Shown: one piece after another, positions 42,708 to 52,775 of the stretch | How the letters are laid out: the number at the start of each line of letters is the position of its first letter | How positions within the stretch are numbered: position 1 is the first letter of the stretch | DNA from: Streptomyces naganishii JCM 4654 | Lineage (GTDB): Bacteria; Actinomycetota; Actinomycetes; Streptomycetales; Streptomycetaceae | DNA length: 64,000 bases | Assembly (NCBI RefSeq): GCF_014650575.1 | Contig: NZ_BMVF01000016.1 | Location: forward strand, 1 to 64,000 | Direction of reading: 5' to 3' | Notes under the pieces: generated by a model | The model's input: only the letters and a program-made list of their open reading frames with translations | What the model was told of the DNA's origin: nothing | The model's database searches: none | Translations under genes and position numbers: made by a program

Positions 42708-44519
42708 TCAGGGGGTTTCGGCTCCGGCCGGGGCCGGGACCTGCTTGCGGCGGGTGAAGGAGGGGAGGGCCGGCGGGGTCAGGAAGCCCTCGGCGCGGGC
42801 GCTGGCGATGCCGATGCGCGGGATGTCGCTGCTCTTGGCGAACAGCAGGAAACGGGGCTCCCACACGGGCCGGTACTTGGCGTTGGCGCGGTACAGGGAC
42901 TCGATCTGCCACCAGCGCGAGAAGAAGGTGAGCACCGAGCGCCACAGCCGCAGCACCGGCCCGGCGCCGAGCCGGGAGCCGCGCTCGAAGACCGAGCGGA
43001 ACATCGCGAAGTTCAGCGACACCCGGCGCACCCCGATCTCCTGGGCGCGCAGCAGCAGTTCGACCACCATGAACTCCATCAGCCCGTTCTCGCAGTCGCG
43101 GTCACGGCGCATCAGGTCCAGGGAAAGCCCCTGCTCACCCCACGGAACGAAGCTCAGCAGCGCACGCGGCTCGCCGTCTCCGTCCCGGCACTCCAGCATC
43201 ACGCAGCGCCCGTCGTCCGGGTCGCCGAGCCGGCCGAGCGCCATGGAGAAACCGCGCTCGACGGCCCCGTCGCGCCAGTGGTCGGCGCGGTCGACGAGCA
43301 GTGCCATCTCGTCGTCGGGAATGTCCTCGTGGCGGCGGATGCGCACCGTGTACCCGGCCCGGCGCACCCGGTTGTGCGCCTGCCGCACGACGCGCATCGC
43401 GCGCCCCTCGAGGCTGAAGTCGGCGACGTCCACGATGGCCTCGTCGCCGAGTTCGAGGGCGTCCAGGCCGTGCCGGGCGTAGATCGTGCCGGCCTCCTCG
43501 CTCGCGCCCATCACGGCCGGTGTCCACGCGTGCCGGCGGGCCTCGGCGAGCCAGGCGTCGATGGCCCCGGGCCACGCCTCGGGGTCCCCGATGGGATCGC
43601 CCGAGGCCAGGCTGACGGCGCCCACGACGCGGTAGGTGACGGCCGCCTTGCCGGTGGGGGAGAAGATCGCCGCCTTGTCGCGGCGCAGGGCGAAGTAGCC
43701 GAGGGAGTCGCGGTCGCCGTGCTTGGCGAGCAGTTCGCGCAGCCGCTGCTCGTCCTCCTCGCTGAGCAGGGCGCGGCCGCGGGGCGAGCGGAAGCAGGCG
43801 TACAGCACGAGCAGGAAGGTGGCCGCCATCAGGATGTTGATGGTGATGTCCACCCAGCGGGGCGCGTGCACGGCGGGCACCCGGTCGGCGAGCGGGCCGA
43901 CGCTGACCCCGCGCAGCAGCGCGTAGACGAGCTTGTCGGACAGCGAACCGCCGGAGGTCTTGTTGGTGGCGTCGACCAGCCAGGTGCCGATCCCGCCGGT
44001 GACCAGCACGCCGCCCGCGCCCACGGCGAGGGCGAGCCGGGGGTTGGAGGGGTCGCCGATGGCGTTGAACTCCCGGCGGCCCACCAGCAACGCGGCCACG
44101 AACAGCCCGGTGAGCGCGGCGGAGAGCCAGTTGAACACGTGGTCCTGGAAGCGGTCCTGGGTGAGCGCGGCGACGTAGAGCGCGAACAGGGGCCCGGCGA
44201 GCACCAGGTTGAACATCCAGGCCGCGCGTTTGCCCCGGCGCATCACCATGGCGAGGAACAGCGCCATCGCCGCCGAGACCAGACCGGCGGTGGCGAGGTA
44301 CGGAGTGAAGAAGTCACCGCCGTTGTGCTCGTGCACCTCCTCGCGGAACGGCAGCGAGAGCACCGCGACGATGTTGAGCAGCGCCATCAGCCTCAGGTAC
44401 CAGACGGTGGACGCGGCGGCCCGTGCCCGCAGCCGGGGTCCCGGCGAGGGGCGGGGGGCGGAGCGGGGATCACGCTGTGGGGGAATGACGACGGACTGCT
44501 GTGCGGGCATGGGTGACAT
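42708..44519 (-). CDS. DUF2156 membrane protein, MprF/LysX-like
   Basis: A 603-residue protein. Five to seven membrane helices fill residues 35-240; a soluble C-terminal domain of about 310 residues follows with GNAT-like blocks seen in phosphatidylglycerol lysyltransferases (TYRVVGAVSLASGDPIGDPE, LGDEAIVDVADFSLEGRAMR, NGLMEFMVVELLLRAQEIG, SLYRANAKYRPVWEPRFLLF). It may transfer an amino acid from tRNA to a lipid; no LysRS domain is fused. The start is either ATG 44519 or 44510; a 14-bp palindrome covers the first. Convergent with the histidine kinase gene, 27 bp apart. Confidence 0.85.
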   Translation of the reverse strand: MSPMPAQQSVVIPPQRDPRSAPRPSPGPRLRARAAASTVWYLRLMALLNIVAVLSLPFREEVHEHNGGDFFTPYLATAGLVSAAMALFLAMVMRRGKRAAWMFNLVLAGPLFALYVAALTQDRFQDHVFNWLSAALTGLFVAALLVGRREFNAIGDPSNPRLALAVGAGGVLVTGGIGTWLVDATNKTSGGSLSDKLVYALLRGVSVGPLADRVPAVHAPRWVDITINILMAATFLLVLYACFRSPRGRALLSEEDEQRLRELLAKHGDRDSLGYFALRRDKAAIFSPTGKAAVTYRVVGAVSLASGDPIGDPEAWPGAIDAWLAEARRHAWTPAVMGASEEAGTIYARHGLDALELGDEAIVDVADFSLEGRAMRVVRQAHNRVRRAGYTVRIRRHEDIPDDEMALLVDRADHWRDGAVERGFSMALGRLGDPDDGRCVMLECRDGDGEPRALLSFVPWGEQGLSLDLMRRDRDCENGLMEFMVVELLLRAQEIGVRRVSLNFAMFRSVFERGSRLGAGPVLRLWRSVLTFFSRWWQIESLYRANAKYRPVWEPRFLLFAKSSDIPRIGIASARAEGFLTPPALPSFTRRKQVPAPAGAETP

Positions 44520-44525
44520 GTCACC
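44512..44525. promoter_or_regulatory. 14-bp palindrome over the start codon of the DUF2156 gene
   Basis: GGTGACATGTCACC is a perfect palindrome whose central CATG contains the putative start codon. Its GTGA/TCAC half-sites look like those of BldD. A regulator here would block initiation, or the site may be in the leader if translation starts at 44510. Confidence 0.45.
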
Positions 44526-44600
44526 TCTGAGCGGGCCGGGAAACCGGCGGGGACGGGGCGGGCAGCCGGACACGCGGTCCGCTGCGCGCCCATGTCGCTG

Positions 44601-44619
44601 ACCCTACGACTTGTAGGGT
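44601..44619. promoter_or_regulatory. Palindromic operator, copy 1
   Basis: ACCCTAC-N5-GTAGGGT, a perfect 7-bp inverted repeat, lies 82 bp upstream of the DUF2156 gene. The same motif recurs at 45140-45156, so both are probably bound by one regulator. Confidence 0.6.
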
Positions 44620-44683
44620 AACGGAGCCGGACGGGCTGCCCGGCCGCCATTCCTGTGGAAAGGGTAAGACTCGGCCGTGAGGT

Positions 44684-44756
44684 CGCTGAGCGCGCTGAGG
44701 GCGGGGCGCTGAGGTCGCTGAGGGCGCTGAGGGGCCTCAGGGCGGGTCGCTGAGGG
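44684..44756. repeat. Short GCTGAG tandem repeat
   Basis: Six GCTGAG units, mostly spaced by 9 bp (44685, 44694, 44708, 44717, 44726, 44749). It lies in the non-coding gap between the DUF2156 and small membrane protein genes. Confidence 0.7.
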
Positions 44757-44792
44757 CGCCGGACGGTGCCCGCCGTGGGCGCTCGGCCCTTC

Positions 44793-45104
44793 TCAGCCGG
44801 CGCCGGCGCGGCCCTGACCGGCCTCGGCGCGGGTCCGCCTGCGGGCCGCCGTCAGCAGCCAGGCCAGGTTGCCCGCCGCCGCCCCGGCGGCCACGGTGGC
44901 GGCGATCACGCCCGCCGTGGCGAAACCGTCCCCGAACAGGTGCGGGCGCCGGTCGAGGCTGTGCAGCCCGAAGCCGCACAGCTGGTACACCCCCACGGCG
45001 GCGATGGTCAGGCTCAGGACGAGCACCGCGACGGTCGCCGCGAGCCCGCCCCCGCTCTCCTCGCCCCCGGCGGCACCGGGCGCCGGACTGCGTGCTTCCT
45101 GCAT
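44793..45104 (-). CDS. Small two-helix membrane protein
   Basis: A 103-residue protein with two membrane helices (TVAVLVLSLTIAAVGVYQLC; VIAATVAAGAAAGNLAWLL) joined by a short acidic/aromatic loop (LDRRPHLFGDGF), and a basic C-terminus. The ATG at 45104 has AGGGGA just before it. No family recognised. The ACCCTAC palindrome lies 36 bp upstream. Confidence 0.7.
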   Translation of the reverse strand: MQEARSPAPGAAGGEESGGGLAATVAVLVLSLTIAAVGVYQLCGFGLHSLDRRPHLFGDGFATAGVIAATVAAGAAAGNLAWLLTAARRRTRAEAGQGRAGAG

Positions 45105-45139
45105 GGGTCCCCTGTCGACGGTCGATTGGCGAAGCTGGA

Positions 45140-45156
45140 CCCTACAGTACGTAGGG
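45140..45156. promoter_or_regulatory. Palindromic operator, copy 2
   Basis: CCCTAC-N5-GTAGGG, also preceded by A as in copy 1. It lies 36 bp before the small membrane protein gene and 149 bp before the divergent UvrA-like gene, so it may control one or both. Confidence 0.6.
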
Positions 45157-45304
45157 CCGTGCGCGCGGCGCCCACCGGTCACCGTCCCGGGGGCGGGCCG
45201 GGGAAAAAGCGACGTACTGTCGGAGGCCGGGTGGTTGGATCGGGAGCCGGACGACGCCGACGGGGACCGCCGGGCCGGGGCCCCGCCCGACGGAGGGAGA
45301 CACG

Positions 45305-47740
<2,436 letters not shown>

Positions 47741-47808
47741 CAGCCCCCTCGTCCGACCCGAACGCTGGTCACGCGGCTTCGGGCAGTCGCACTCGATGCG
47801 CGTGCCGG

Positions 47809-48285
47809 TCAGCCTGTGGGCAGGCCGATCCGGTCGCGTTCGAGTACGGAGCGCAACTCCGAGAGGAACCGTGCGGCGGCAGGTCCTGAGGGACCGCCCA
47901 GGACGTCTGCGGTCAACTCGGCCAGTGTTTCGGTGAAGGTCGCTTCCGCCGCCTCGACGAGTTGCAGGCCTGTGGCGGTCAGGTCCAGCAGTGATGAGCG
48001 GCGATCCGATGGATTGGTTCGCCGTATGACCCATGCCTGCTTCTCCAGGCGGTCGATGCCCTTGCTGGTCGCGCCGATCCCGATGGCGAATTCGGTGGCG
48101 AGGTCCGCGACCCGGGACCCGGGGTGGTCGCGCAGGAAGCGCAGGAACTCGAACTGCGAGGTGACGATCCCGTGCCGCTCGCGAAGGCGGTCGTTCAGCG
48201 CGTTGTAGAGGCGTGTCTCGCAGCGGACGAGATCGGCGAAGAAGCCCGGGAGGTCGATCGGGCCACGGCTTGACTTGGATGCCAT
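47809..48285 (-). CDS. MarR-family transcriptional regulator
   Basis: A 158-residue winged-helix repressor. FFADLVRCETRLYNALNDRL is the dimer helix; SRVADLATEFAIGIGATSKG the helix-turn-helix, and NPSDRRSSLLDLTATG the wing. The ATG at 48285 lies within a palindrome; an in-frame ATG at 48306 would add seven residues. Divergent from an esterase gene; two palindromes lie between and over the starts, typical of autoregulation and control of the neighbour. Confidence 0.9.
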   Translation of the reverse strand: MASKSSRGPIDLPGFFADLVRCETRLYNALNDRLRERHGIVTSQFEFLRFLRDHPGSRVADLATEFAIGIGATSKGIDRLEKQAWVIRRTNPSDRRSSLLDLTATGLQLVEAAEATFTETLAELTADVLGGPSGPAAARFLSELRSVLERDRIGLPTG

Positions 48286-48290
48286 GGCAT
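48279..48290. promoter_or_regulatory. Palindrome over the marR start codon
   Basis: ATGCCATGGCAT, a perfect 12-bp palindrome covering the MarR gene start. Its TGCC/GGCA arms echo those of the larger repeat at 48302-48334. Confidence 0.5.
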
Positions 48291-48301
48291 ATAGTTTAGT
48301 C

Positions 48302-48334
48302 TGCATGCCTAGGCATATTGTTCCTAGGCATGCA
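48302..48334. promoter_or_regulatory. Large inverted repeat, MarR operator candidate
   Basis: TGCATGCCTAGG-N9-CCTAGGCATGCA, perfect 12-bp arms, lies in the 67-bp divergent gap between the MarR and esterase genes. Its left arm contains a second palindrome TGCCTAGGCA. It is a strong candidate for the MarR binding site. Confidence 0.75.
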
Positions 48335-48352
48335 CTCGCGAGGGAGGCGACG

Positions 48353-49276
48353 ATGAGCAGGCAGCAGCGCGCGGAGATCGACGCGATGGTCCGACGGCCC
48401 CGGCCGGAGGGCCCTCGGTCGGTGGAGGGACTCCGCGCCGGGTTCAGGGCGATGATGGGGGAAATGATCGTCCCGGCTGAGATCCGCACCCGGACCGCGA
48501 CGCTCGGCGATCGGTCCGCGGTGCTCGTCGAGCCGGCCGGCACTCCGAAGGCCGGGACGATCCTCTACTTCCACGGCGGCTCTTACGTGGTCGGTTCACC
48601 GGAGACGGCGATGTCCCTGACGGGGAACCTGGTGACCAGAACAGGGTTCAGGGCGTTCTCCCTGGATTACCGGCTTGTGCCTGAGCATCCGTTCCCGGCC
48701 GCGATCGAGGACGGACTGAGCGCCTACCGCGCACTTCTCGACAGCGGCGAAGACCCTTCGGCGATCGCGTTCGCCGGGGACTCCGCCGGTGGCGGCCTCA
48801 CCGTCACCACCTGCCTCGCCGCCCGCGACGCGGGCCTGCCCCTGCCCGCCGCGATCGTGGCGTTCTCCCCCGGACTCGACATGACCCGGACAGGCGAGAG
48901 CATGGACACCAAGGCGGGCGTCGACCCGTTCTTCACGCGTGCGGGCCTGGAACACACCGGGACCATGTACCTCGCGGGACAGGATCCGCGTCAGCCCATG
49001 CTCAGCCCCGCCACCCTCGCCGACCTGACCGGCTTCCCTCCGATGCTTCTGCAGGCGGGCACCAACGAAATGCTCCTGGACGACTCCACACGCATGGCCA
49101 CGCGCGCGAGGGAAGCCGGAGTGGACGTCATCCTGGACGTCACCGCTGACGTTCCCCATGTCTTCCAGGCGTTCGCCGGCGTCCTGGACGAAGCCGACGA
49201 GGCACTGGACCGCGCCGCTCTCTTTCTCGGTCAGCACATTCGCACCAGGGGTACGGCAGGTACGTCGGCAGGCTGA
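48353..49276 (+). CDS. Alpha/beta hydrolase, HSL-type esterase
   Basis: A 307-residue esterase of the hormone-sensitive lipase family (type IV). The oxyanion motif is HGGSYVVGS, the nucleophile Ser is in FAGDSAGGGL, an Asp follows in the C-terminal third and the His is in VPHVFQAF. No signal peptide. The ATG at 48353 follows GAGGGAGG. Divergent MarR and the operators suggest induction by its substrate, perhaps a short-chain ester or xenobiotic. Confidence 0.9.
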   Translation: MSRQQRAEIDAMVRRPRPEGPRSVEGLRAGFRAMMGEMIVPAEIRTRTATLGDRSAVLVEPAGTPKAGTILYFHGGSYVVGSPETAMSLTGNLVTRTGFRAFSLDYRLVPEHPFPAAIEDGLSAYRALLDSGEDPSAIAFAGDSAGGGLTVTTCLAARDAGLPLPAAIVAFSPGLDMTRTGESMDTKAGVDPFFTRAGLEHTGTMYLAGQDPRQPMLSPATLADLTGFPPMLLQAGTNEMLLDDSTRMATRAREAGVDVILDVTADVPHVFQAFAGVLDEADEALDRAALFLGQHIRTRGTAGTSAG

Positions 49277-49357
49277 AGCCCTCAGGCGGTCTCATACGGA
49301 CCCCGGTCCGAACCCCAGGCCCCCCGCCCAAACCCGCCGAACCCGCTGAATCCCCGC

Positions 49358-49789
49358 TCAGGGCCACACCAGGCAGTACGGCTGGTGTCCCGCCTCGTGC
49401 AGCCGGTGGCTGAAGTCCTGCCACTCGTGCAGGAGCTGGTACACGTTGAAGGCGTCCCGGGGGCCGCCTCTGTCGGGGACCGTGGACCAGATGAAGGCGG
49501 CCGCGCCGACCGCCTCCTCGCCGATGTCGCGCAGGGGGTCGACGACCGTCATCGGGAGCTTGACCACGGCGTAGTCGGGGTGCAGGACGACCAGCTCAAG
49601 CGGCGGCACCTTGTGCAGGGGGACGCCCTCGATGCCGGTCAGCACCATGGCGGCCATCGTCTCCGGCTTGATCTTGGTGAACATGCCGTTCATGCCGAGC
49701 TCGTCGCCGCCGAGTTCCTCGGGGCGCATCGAGATCGGGACACGGGCGGCCGTGGCACCGTCGGGCGCGCCGAAGTACTTGTACGTCAC
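49358..49789 (-). CDS. Conserved hypothetical protein
   Basis: A 143-residue soluble protein starting MTYKYFGAPDGATAARVPIS and ending HEAGHQPYCLVWP. Conserved next to hemL in streptomycetes from memory; no known domain recognised. The GTG at 49789 is preferred since the conserved sequence begins there; the frame stays open upstream to 50008 with charged sequence (EEAAEARQEHG), so a longer form is possible. Confidence 0.7.
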   Translation of the reverse strand: MTYKYFGAPDGATAARVPISMRPEELGGDELGMNGMFTKIKPETMAAMVLTGIEGVPLHKVPPLELVVLHPDYAVVKLPMTVVDPLRDIGEEAVGAAAFIWSTVPDRGGPRDAFNVYQLLHEWQDFSHRLHEAGHQPYCLVWP

Positions 49790-50328
49790 CCCCACCCGAC
49801 CACCATTCCTGCTTCCGTCCCGGAGGCTGTCGATCCTGCGGTCGATCCGGTGATCGAACCGCCGCTCGAGCCGCTCGGGCTCACCCGGTACCCCGTGTTC
49901 CTGACGTGCTTCGGCCGCTTCCTCCGCCTCGCGTCGGTGCCTTCCCCGCCGGGCACGTCGAGGACCCAGGTCGTCAGTCCCCTCGCCCAGTCCGCCACCG
50001 CGATGCATATCTCCACCCGACTGCTTTTCTAGGACGCGTGGCCCCCGCCGCGCAACCCGATCATCGTGTCAGTGACCTCCCCCACGGCCGCCCGCCGAAA
50101 CGTGCGCCGAAACATCTGCCCGCAGGGATCTTCGCAGCCCTCGACACGACCCTTCGCCCTGTCTATACGTACGCGGAGACCAGTTTCGCAGATGGTGGGC
50201 GGCGAATCCGTGCGATCCGCCGCCCAGCGGGCCGCGGGCCGCGCTGGCCTACCCTGAACAGGGCACTGCCCACCGGATTTCAGGAAACCAGCCGAGAACG
50301 ACCCGAGAAGTCGGAGAAGTCGCAGGTC
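49790..50328. other. Upstream region of hemL
   Basis: A 539-bp gap. Minus-strand 49790-50008 is an in-frame extension of the hypothetical gene with uncertain coding status. The remainder holds the hemL leader and a predicted promoter at 50141-50169. Nothing else convincing was seen. Confidence 0.5.
50141..50169 (+). promoter_or_regulatory. Predicted housekeeping promoter of hemL
   Basis: TCGACA (50141-50146) and TATACG (50164-50169) with a 17-bp spacer resemble the vegetative consensus TTGACA/TATAAT. It would give a leader of about 150 nt before hemL. Confidence 0.5.
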
Positions 50329-51651
50329 ATGAGCGAACTGCCATATCCATACGAAGCGCCCGCCTCGAAGGCGCTGTTCGACCGTGCGGAGGCCGTCACG
50401 CCCGGCGGTGTGAACTCGCCGGTGCGCGCCTTCGGCGCCGTGGGCGGCACGCCCCGGTTCATGGTGTCCGGCAGCGGCCCGTATCTGAAGGACGCCGACG
50501 GGCGCGAGTACGTCGACCTCGTGTGCTCCTGGGGCCCGATGATCCTGGGGCACGGCCGGCCCGAGGTGCTCGCCGCGGTGCAGGAGGCGGTCGCGCGCGG
50601 TACGTCCTTCGGCACGCCCGGTGAGGGCGAGGTCGCGCTCGCCGAGGAGATGACCGCCCGGGTCGCCCCGCTGGACCGGGTGCGGCTGGTGTCCAGCGGT
50701 ACCGAGGCCACCATGTCCGCGATCCGCCTGGCCCGAGGGTTCACCCGGCGCTCCAAGGTGGTCAAGTTCGCCGGGTGCTACCACGGGCACGTCGACTCGC
50801 TGCTCGCCGCCGCCGGCTCCGGCGTCGCCACCTTCGCGCTGCCCGACACCCCGGGCGTCACCGGTGCGCAGGCCGGGGACACGATCGTGCTGCCGTACAA
50901 CGACCTCGAGGCGGTGCGCGCGGCCTTCGCCGCCCACCCCGGCGAGATCGCCTGCGTGATCACCGAGGCCTCGCCTGGCAACATGGGCGTGGTGCCGCCG
51001 CTGCCCGGGTTCAACCAGGGGCTCAAGGACCTGTGCCGGGACAACGGCGCCCTCTACGTCTCCGACGAGGTCATGACCGGCTTCCGCACCAGCCGCGCCG
51101 GGTGGTACGGCGTGGACGGGGTCGAGCCGGACCTGATGACCTTCGGGAAGGTGATGGGCGGCGGCTTCCCCGCCGCCGCGTTCGGCGGCCGCGCCGACGT
51201 CATGGCGCACCTCGCGCCGGCCGGGCCCGTCTACCAGGCCGGCACCCTGTCGGGGAACCCGGTCGCCACCGCCGCCGGGCTCGCCCAGCTGCGGCTGCTC
51301 GACGACGCGGCCTACGCGAAGGTCAACACCGTCTCGCAGCAGATCCAGGCCATGGTCTCCGAGGCGCTGACCAAGGAGGGCGTGGCGCACACGCTGCAGA
51401 ACGCCTCCAACATGTTCTCGGTGTTCTTCACCGACCGGCCGGTGCGCAACTACGACGACGCCAGGGCGCAGGAGTCGTATCGTTTCACCGCCTTCTTCCA
51501 CGCGATGCTCGCGAACGGCGTCTACCTGCCGCCGTCCTCCTTCGAGTCCTGGTTCGTCTCCACCGCCCACGACGAGCAGGCCCTCCAGCGGATCGCCGAC
51601 GCCCTTCCGGCGGCGGCCCGGGCGGCGGCGGAGGCGGAGACCACGGCATGA
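50329..51651 (+). CDS. hemL: Glutamate-1-semialdehyde 2,1-aminomutase
   Basis: A 440-residue PLP enzyme converting glutamate-1-semialdehyde (the HemA product) to 5-aminolevulinate for HemB. Conserved blocks: PGGVNSPVRAF, LVCSWGPMILGHG, SSGTEATMSAIRLARG, and the PLP lysine Lys274 in TFGKVMGGGFP; the Asp in VSDEVMTGFR binds the ring nitrogen. The ATG at 50329 starts the family N-terminus. The stop overlaps the next gene (ATGA). Confidence 0.97.
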   Translation: MSELPYPYEAPASKALFDRAEAVTPGGVNSPVRAFGAVGGTPRFMVSGSGPYLKDADGREYVDLVCSWGPMILGHGRPEVLAAVQEAVARGTSFGTPGEGEVALAEEMTARVAPLDRVRLVSSGTEATMSAIRLARGFTRRSKVVKFAGCYHGHVDSLLAAAGSGVATFALPDTPGVTGAQAGDTIVLPYNDLEAVRAAFAAHPGEIACVITEASPGNMGVVPPLPGFNQGLKDLCRDNGALYVSDEVMTGFRTSRAGWYGVDGVEPDLMTFGKVMGGGFPAAAFGGRADVMAHLAPAGPVYQAGTLSGNPVATAAGLAQLRLLDDAAYAKVNTVSQQIQAMVSEALTKEGVAHTLQNASNMFSVFFTDRPVRNYDDARAQESYRFTAFFHAMLANGVYLPPSSFESWFVSTAHDEQALQRIADALPAAARAAAEAETTA

Positions 51652-52355
51652 GCGAGATCCACGGCAACAGCGGCAGCGGCGGCGACGACATCACGGTCGT
51701 GCACGTCATGCGTCACGGCGAGGTGGAGAACCCCACCGGGGTCCTCTACGGGCGGCTGCCCGGCTACCACCTGTCCGAGCTCGGGCGGAAGATGGCCGAG
51801 CGGGTCGCCGAGCACCTCGCGCACCGGGACATCACCTACGTGGCCGCCTCCCCGCTGGAGCGGGCGCAGGAGACGGCGACGCCCATCGCCAAGGCGCACG
51901 GGCTCGACCTCGCCACCGACGAGCGGCTGATCGAGGCGGAGAACGTCTTCCAGGGCAAGACGTTCGGCGTCGGCGACGGCGCGCTGCGCAGGCCGGGCAA
52001 CTGGAAGCACGTGCTCAACCCCTTCAGGCCGTCCTGGGGTGAGCCGTACGTCGACCAGGTGGTGCGCATGATGGGCGCGCTGAACGCGGCGAAGGACAAG
52101 GCGCGCGGGCACGAAGCGGTGCTGGTGAGCCACCAGTTGCCGATCTGGATCGTGCGCTCCTACGTCGAGCGGCGCCGGCTGTGGCACGACCCGCGCCGGC
52201 GGCAGTGCACGCTCGCCTCGCTGACGACGTTCACCTACCGGGGCGACCGGATCGTCTCCGTCGGCTACAGCGAGCCGGCCCGCGACCTGGTCCCCGCCCA
52301 CCTGCGAGCAGGCGCCAAGCCGGTCAAGGGCCAGAGCAAGGCCTTCGGCGCCTAG
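51648..52355 (+). CDS. Histidine phosphatase family protein
   Basis: A 235-residue member of the phosphoglycerate-mutase-like superfamily. The catalytic RHG lies in VVHVMRHGEVENPTG, PLERAQETATPIA supplies the second Arg and VSHQLPIWIVRS the second His. Such enzymes dephosphorylate small metabolites. It is coupled to hemL by a 4-bp overlap, a pairing seen in other streptomycetes, so a role connected with heme synthesis is possible. Confidence 0.9.
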   Translation: MSEIHGNSGSGGDDITVVHVMRHGEVENPTGVLYGRLPGYHLSELGRKMAERVAEHLAHRDITYVAASPLERAQETATPIAKAHGLDLATDERLIEAENVFQGKTFGVGDGALRRPGNWKHVLNPFRPSWGEPYVDQVVRMMGALNAAKDKARGHEAVLVSHQLPIWIVRSYVERRRLWHDPRRRQCTLASLTTFTYRGDRIVSVGYSEPARDLVPAHLRAGAKPVKGQSKAFGA

Positions 52356-52428
52356 CCGGCACACGCCAGGGGTCCCGGGGGCGGTGCGTGCGCCGCCCCC
52401 GGCCCGGTGTGCTCGGAGTCCCGCGACG

Positions 52429-52572
52429 GTGCGCTCGGCGCACCTGGTCCGCCGCCTCGCGGCCGTGCGCTCGGCGCACCTGGTCCGCCGTCTCGCGGCC
52501 GTGCGCTCGGCGCACCTGGTCCGCCGTCTCGCGGCCGTGCGCTCGGCGCACCTGGTCCGCCGTCTCGCGGCC
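52429..52572. repeat. Four tandem 36-bp repeats
   Basis: Four head-to-tail 36-bp units (starts 52429, 52465, 52501, 52537); the first differs at one base. Each contains the hairpin GTGCGC-TCG-GCGCAC. The unit is divisible by three and reads VRSAHLVRRLAA, but no good gene frame surrounds it. It lies between the phosphatase stop and the deacetylase-like gene; a role as terminator or binding array is possible. Confidence 0.9.
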
Positions 52573-52775
52573 GTAAGCCCCGTGCACCGCGCCGGAGTTG
52601 ACGGTGCATCGCGCCGTCGGCCCGCCCCGCCCGTGTCCCGGCGCACCCCCTGCGCCCGACCACCGGACAGTTTCATGACGTTTGTTGCGAAATTCATACC
52701 GGCGGTGGGAACCCCCGCGTCCGTCGCTGCCTCTCAGTGGGTGACCATCGAAGGACGGGACGGATCGAGGATCTC

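Noticed and set aside
49786..50016. Separate 76-residue minus-strand gene (MEICIAVADWARGL...)
   Set aside because: No ribosome-binding site or recognised homology, and it competes with the in-frame extension of the hypothetical gene on the same strand.
52429..52572. CRISPR array
   Set aside because: The 36-bp units are directly adjacent with no spacers, and no cas genes are nearby.
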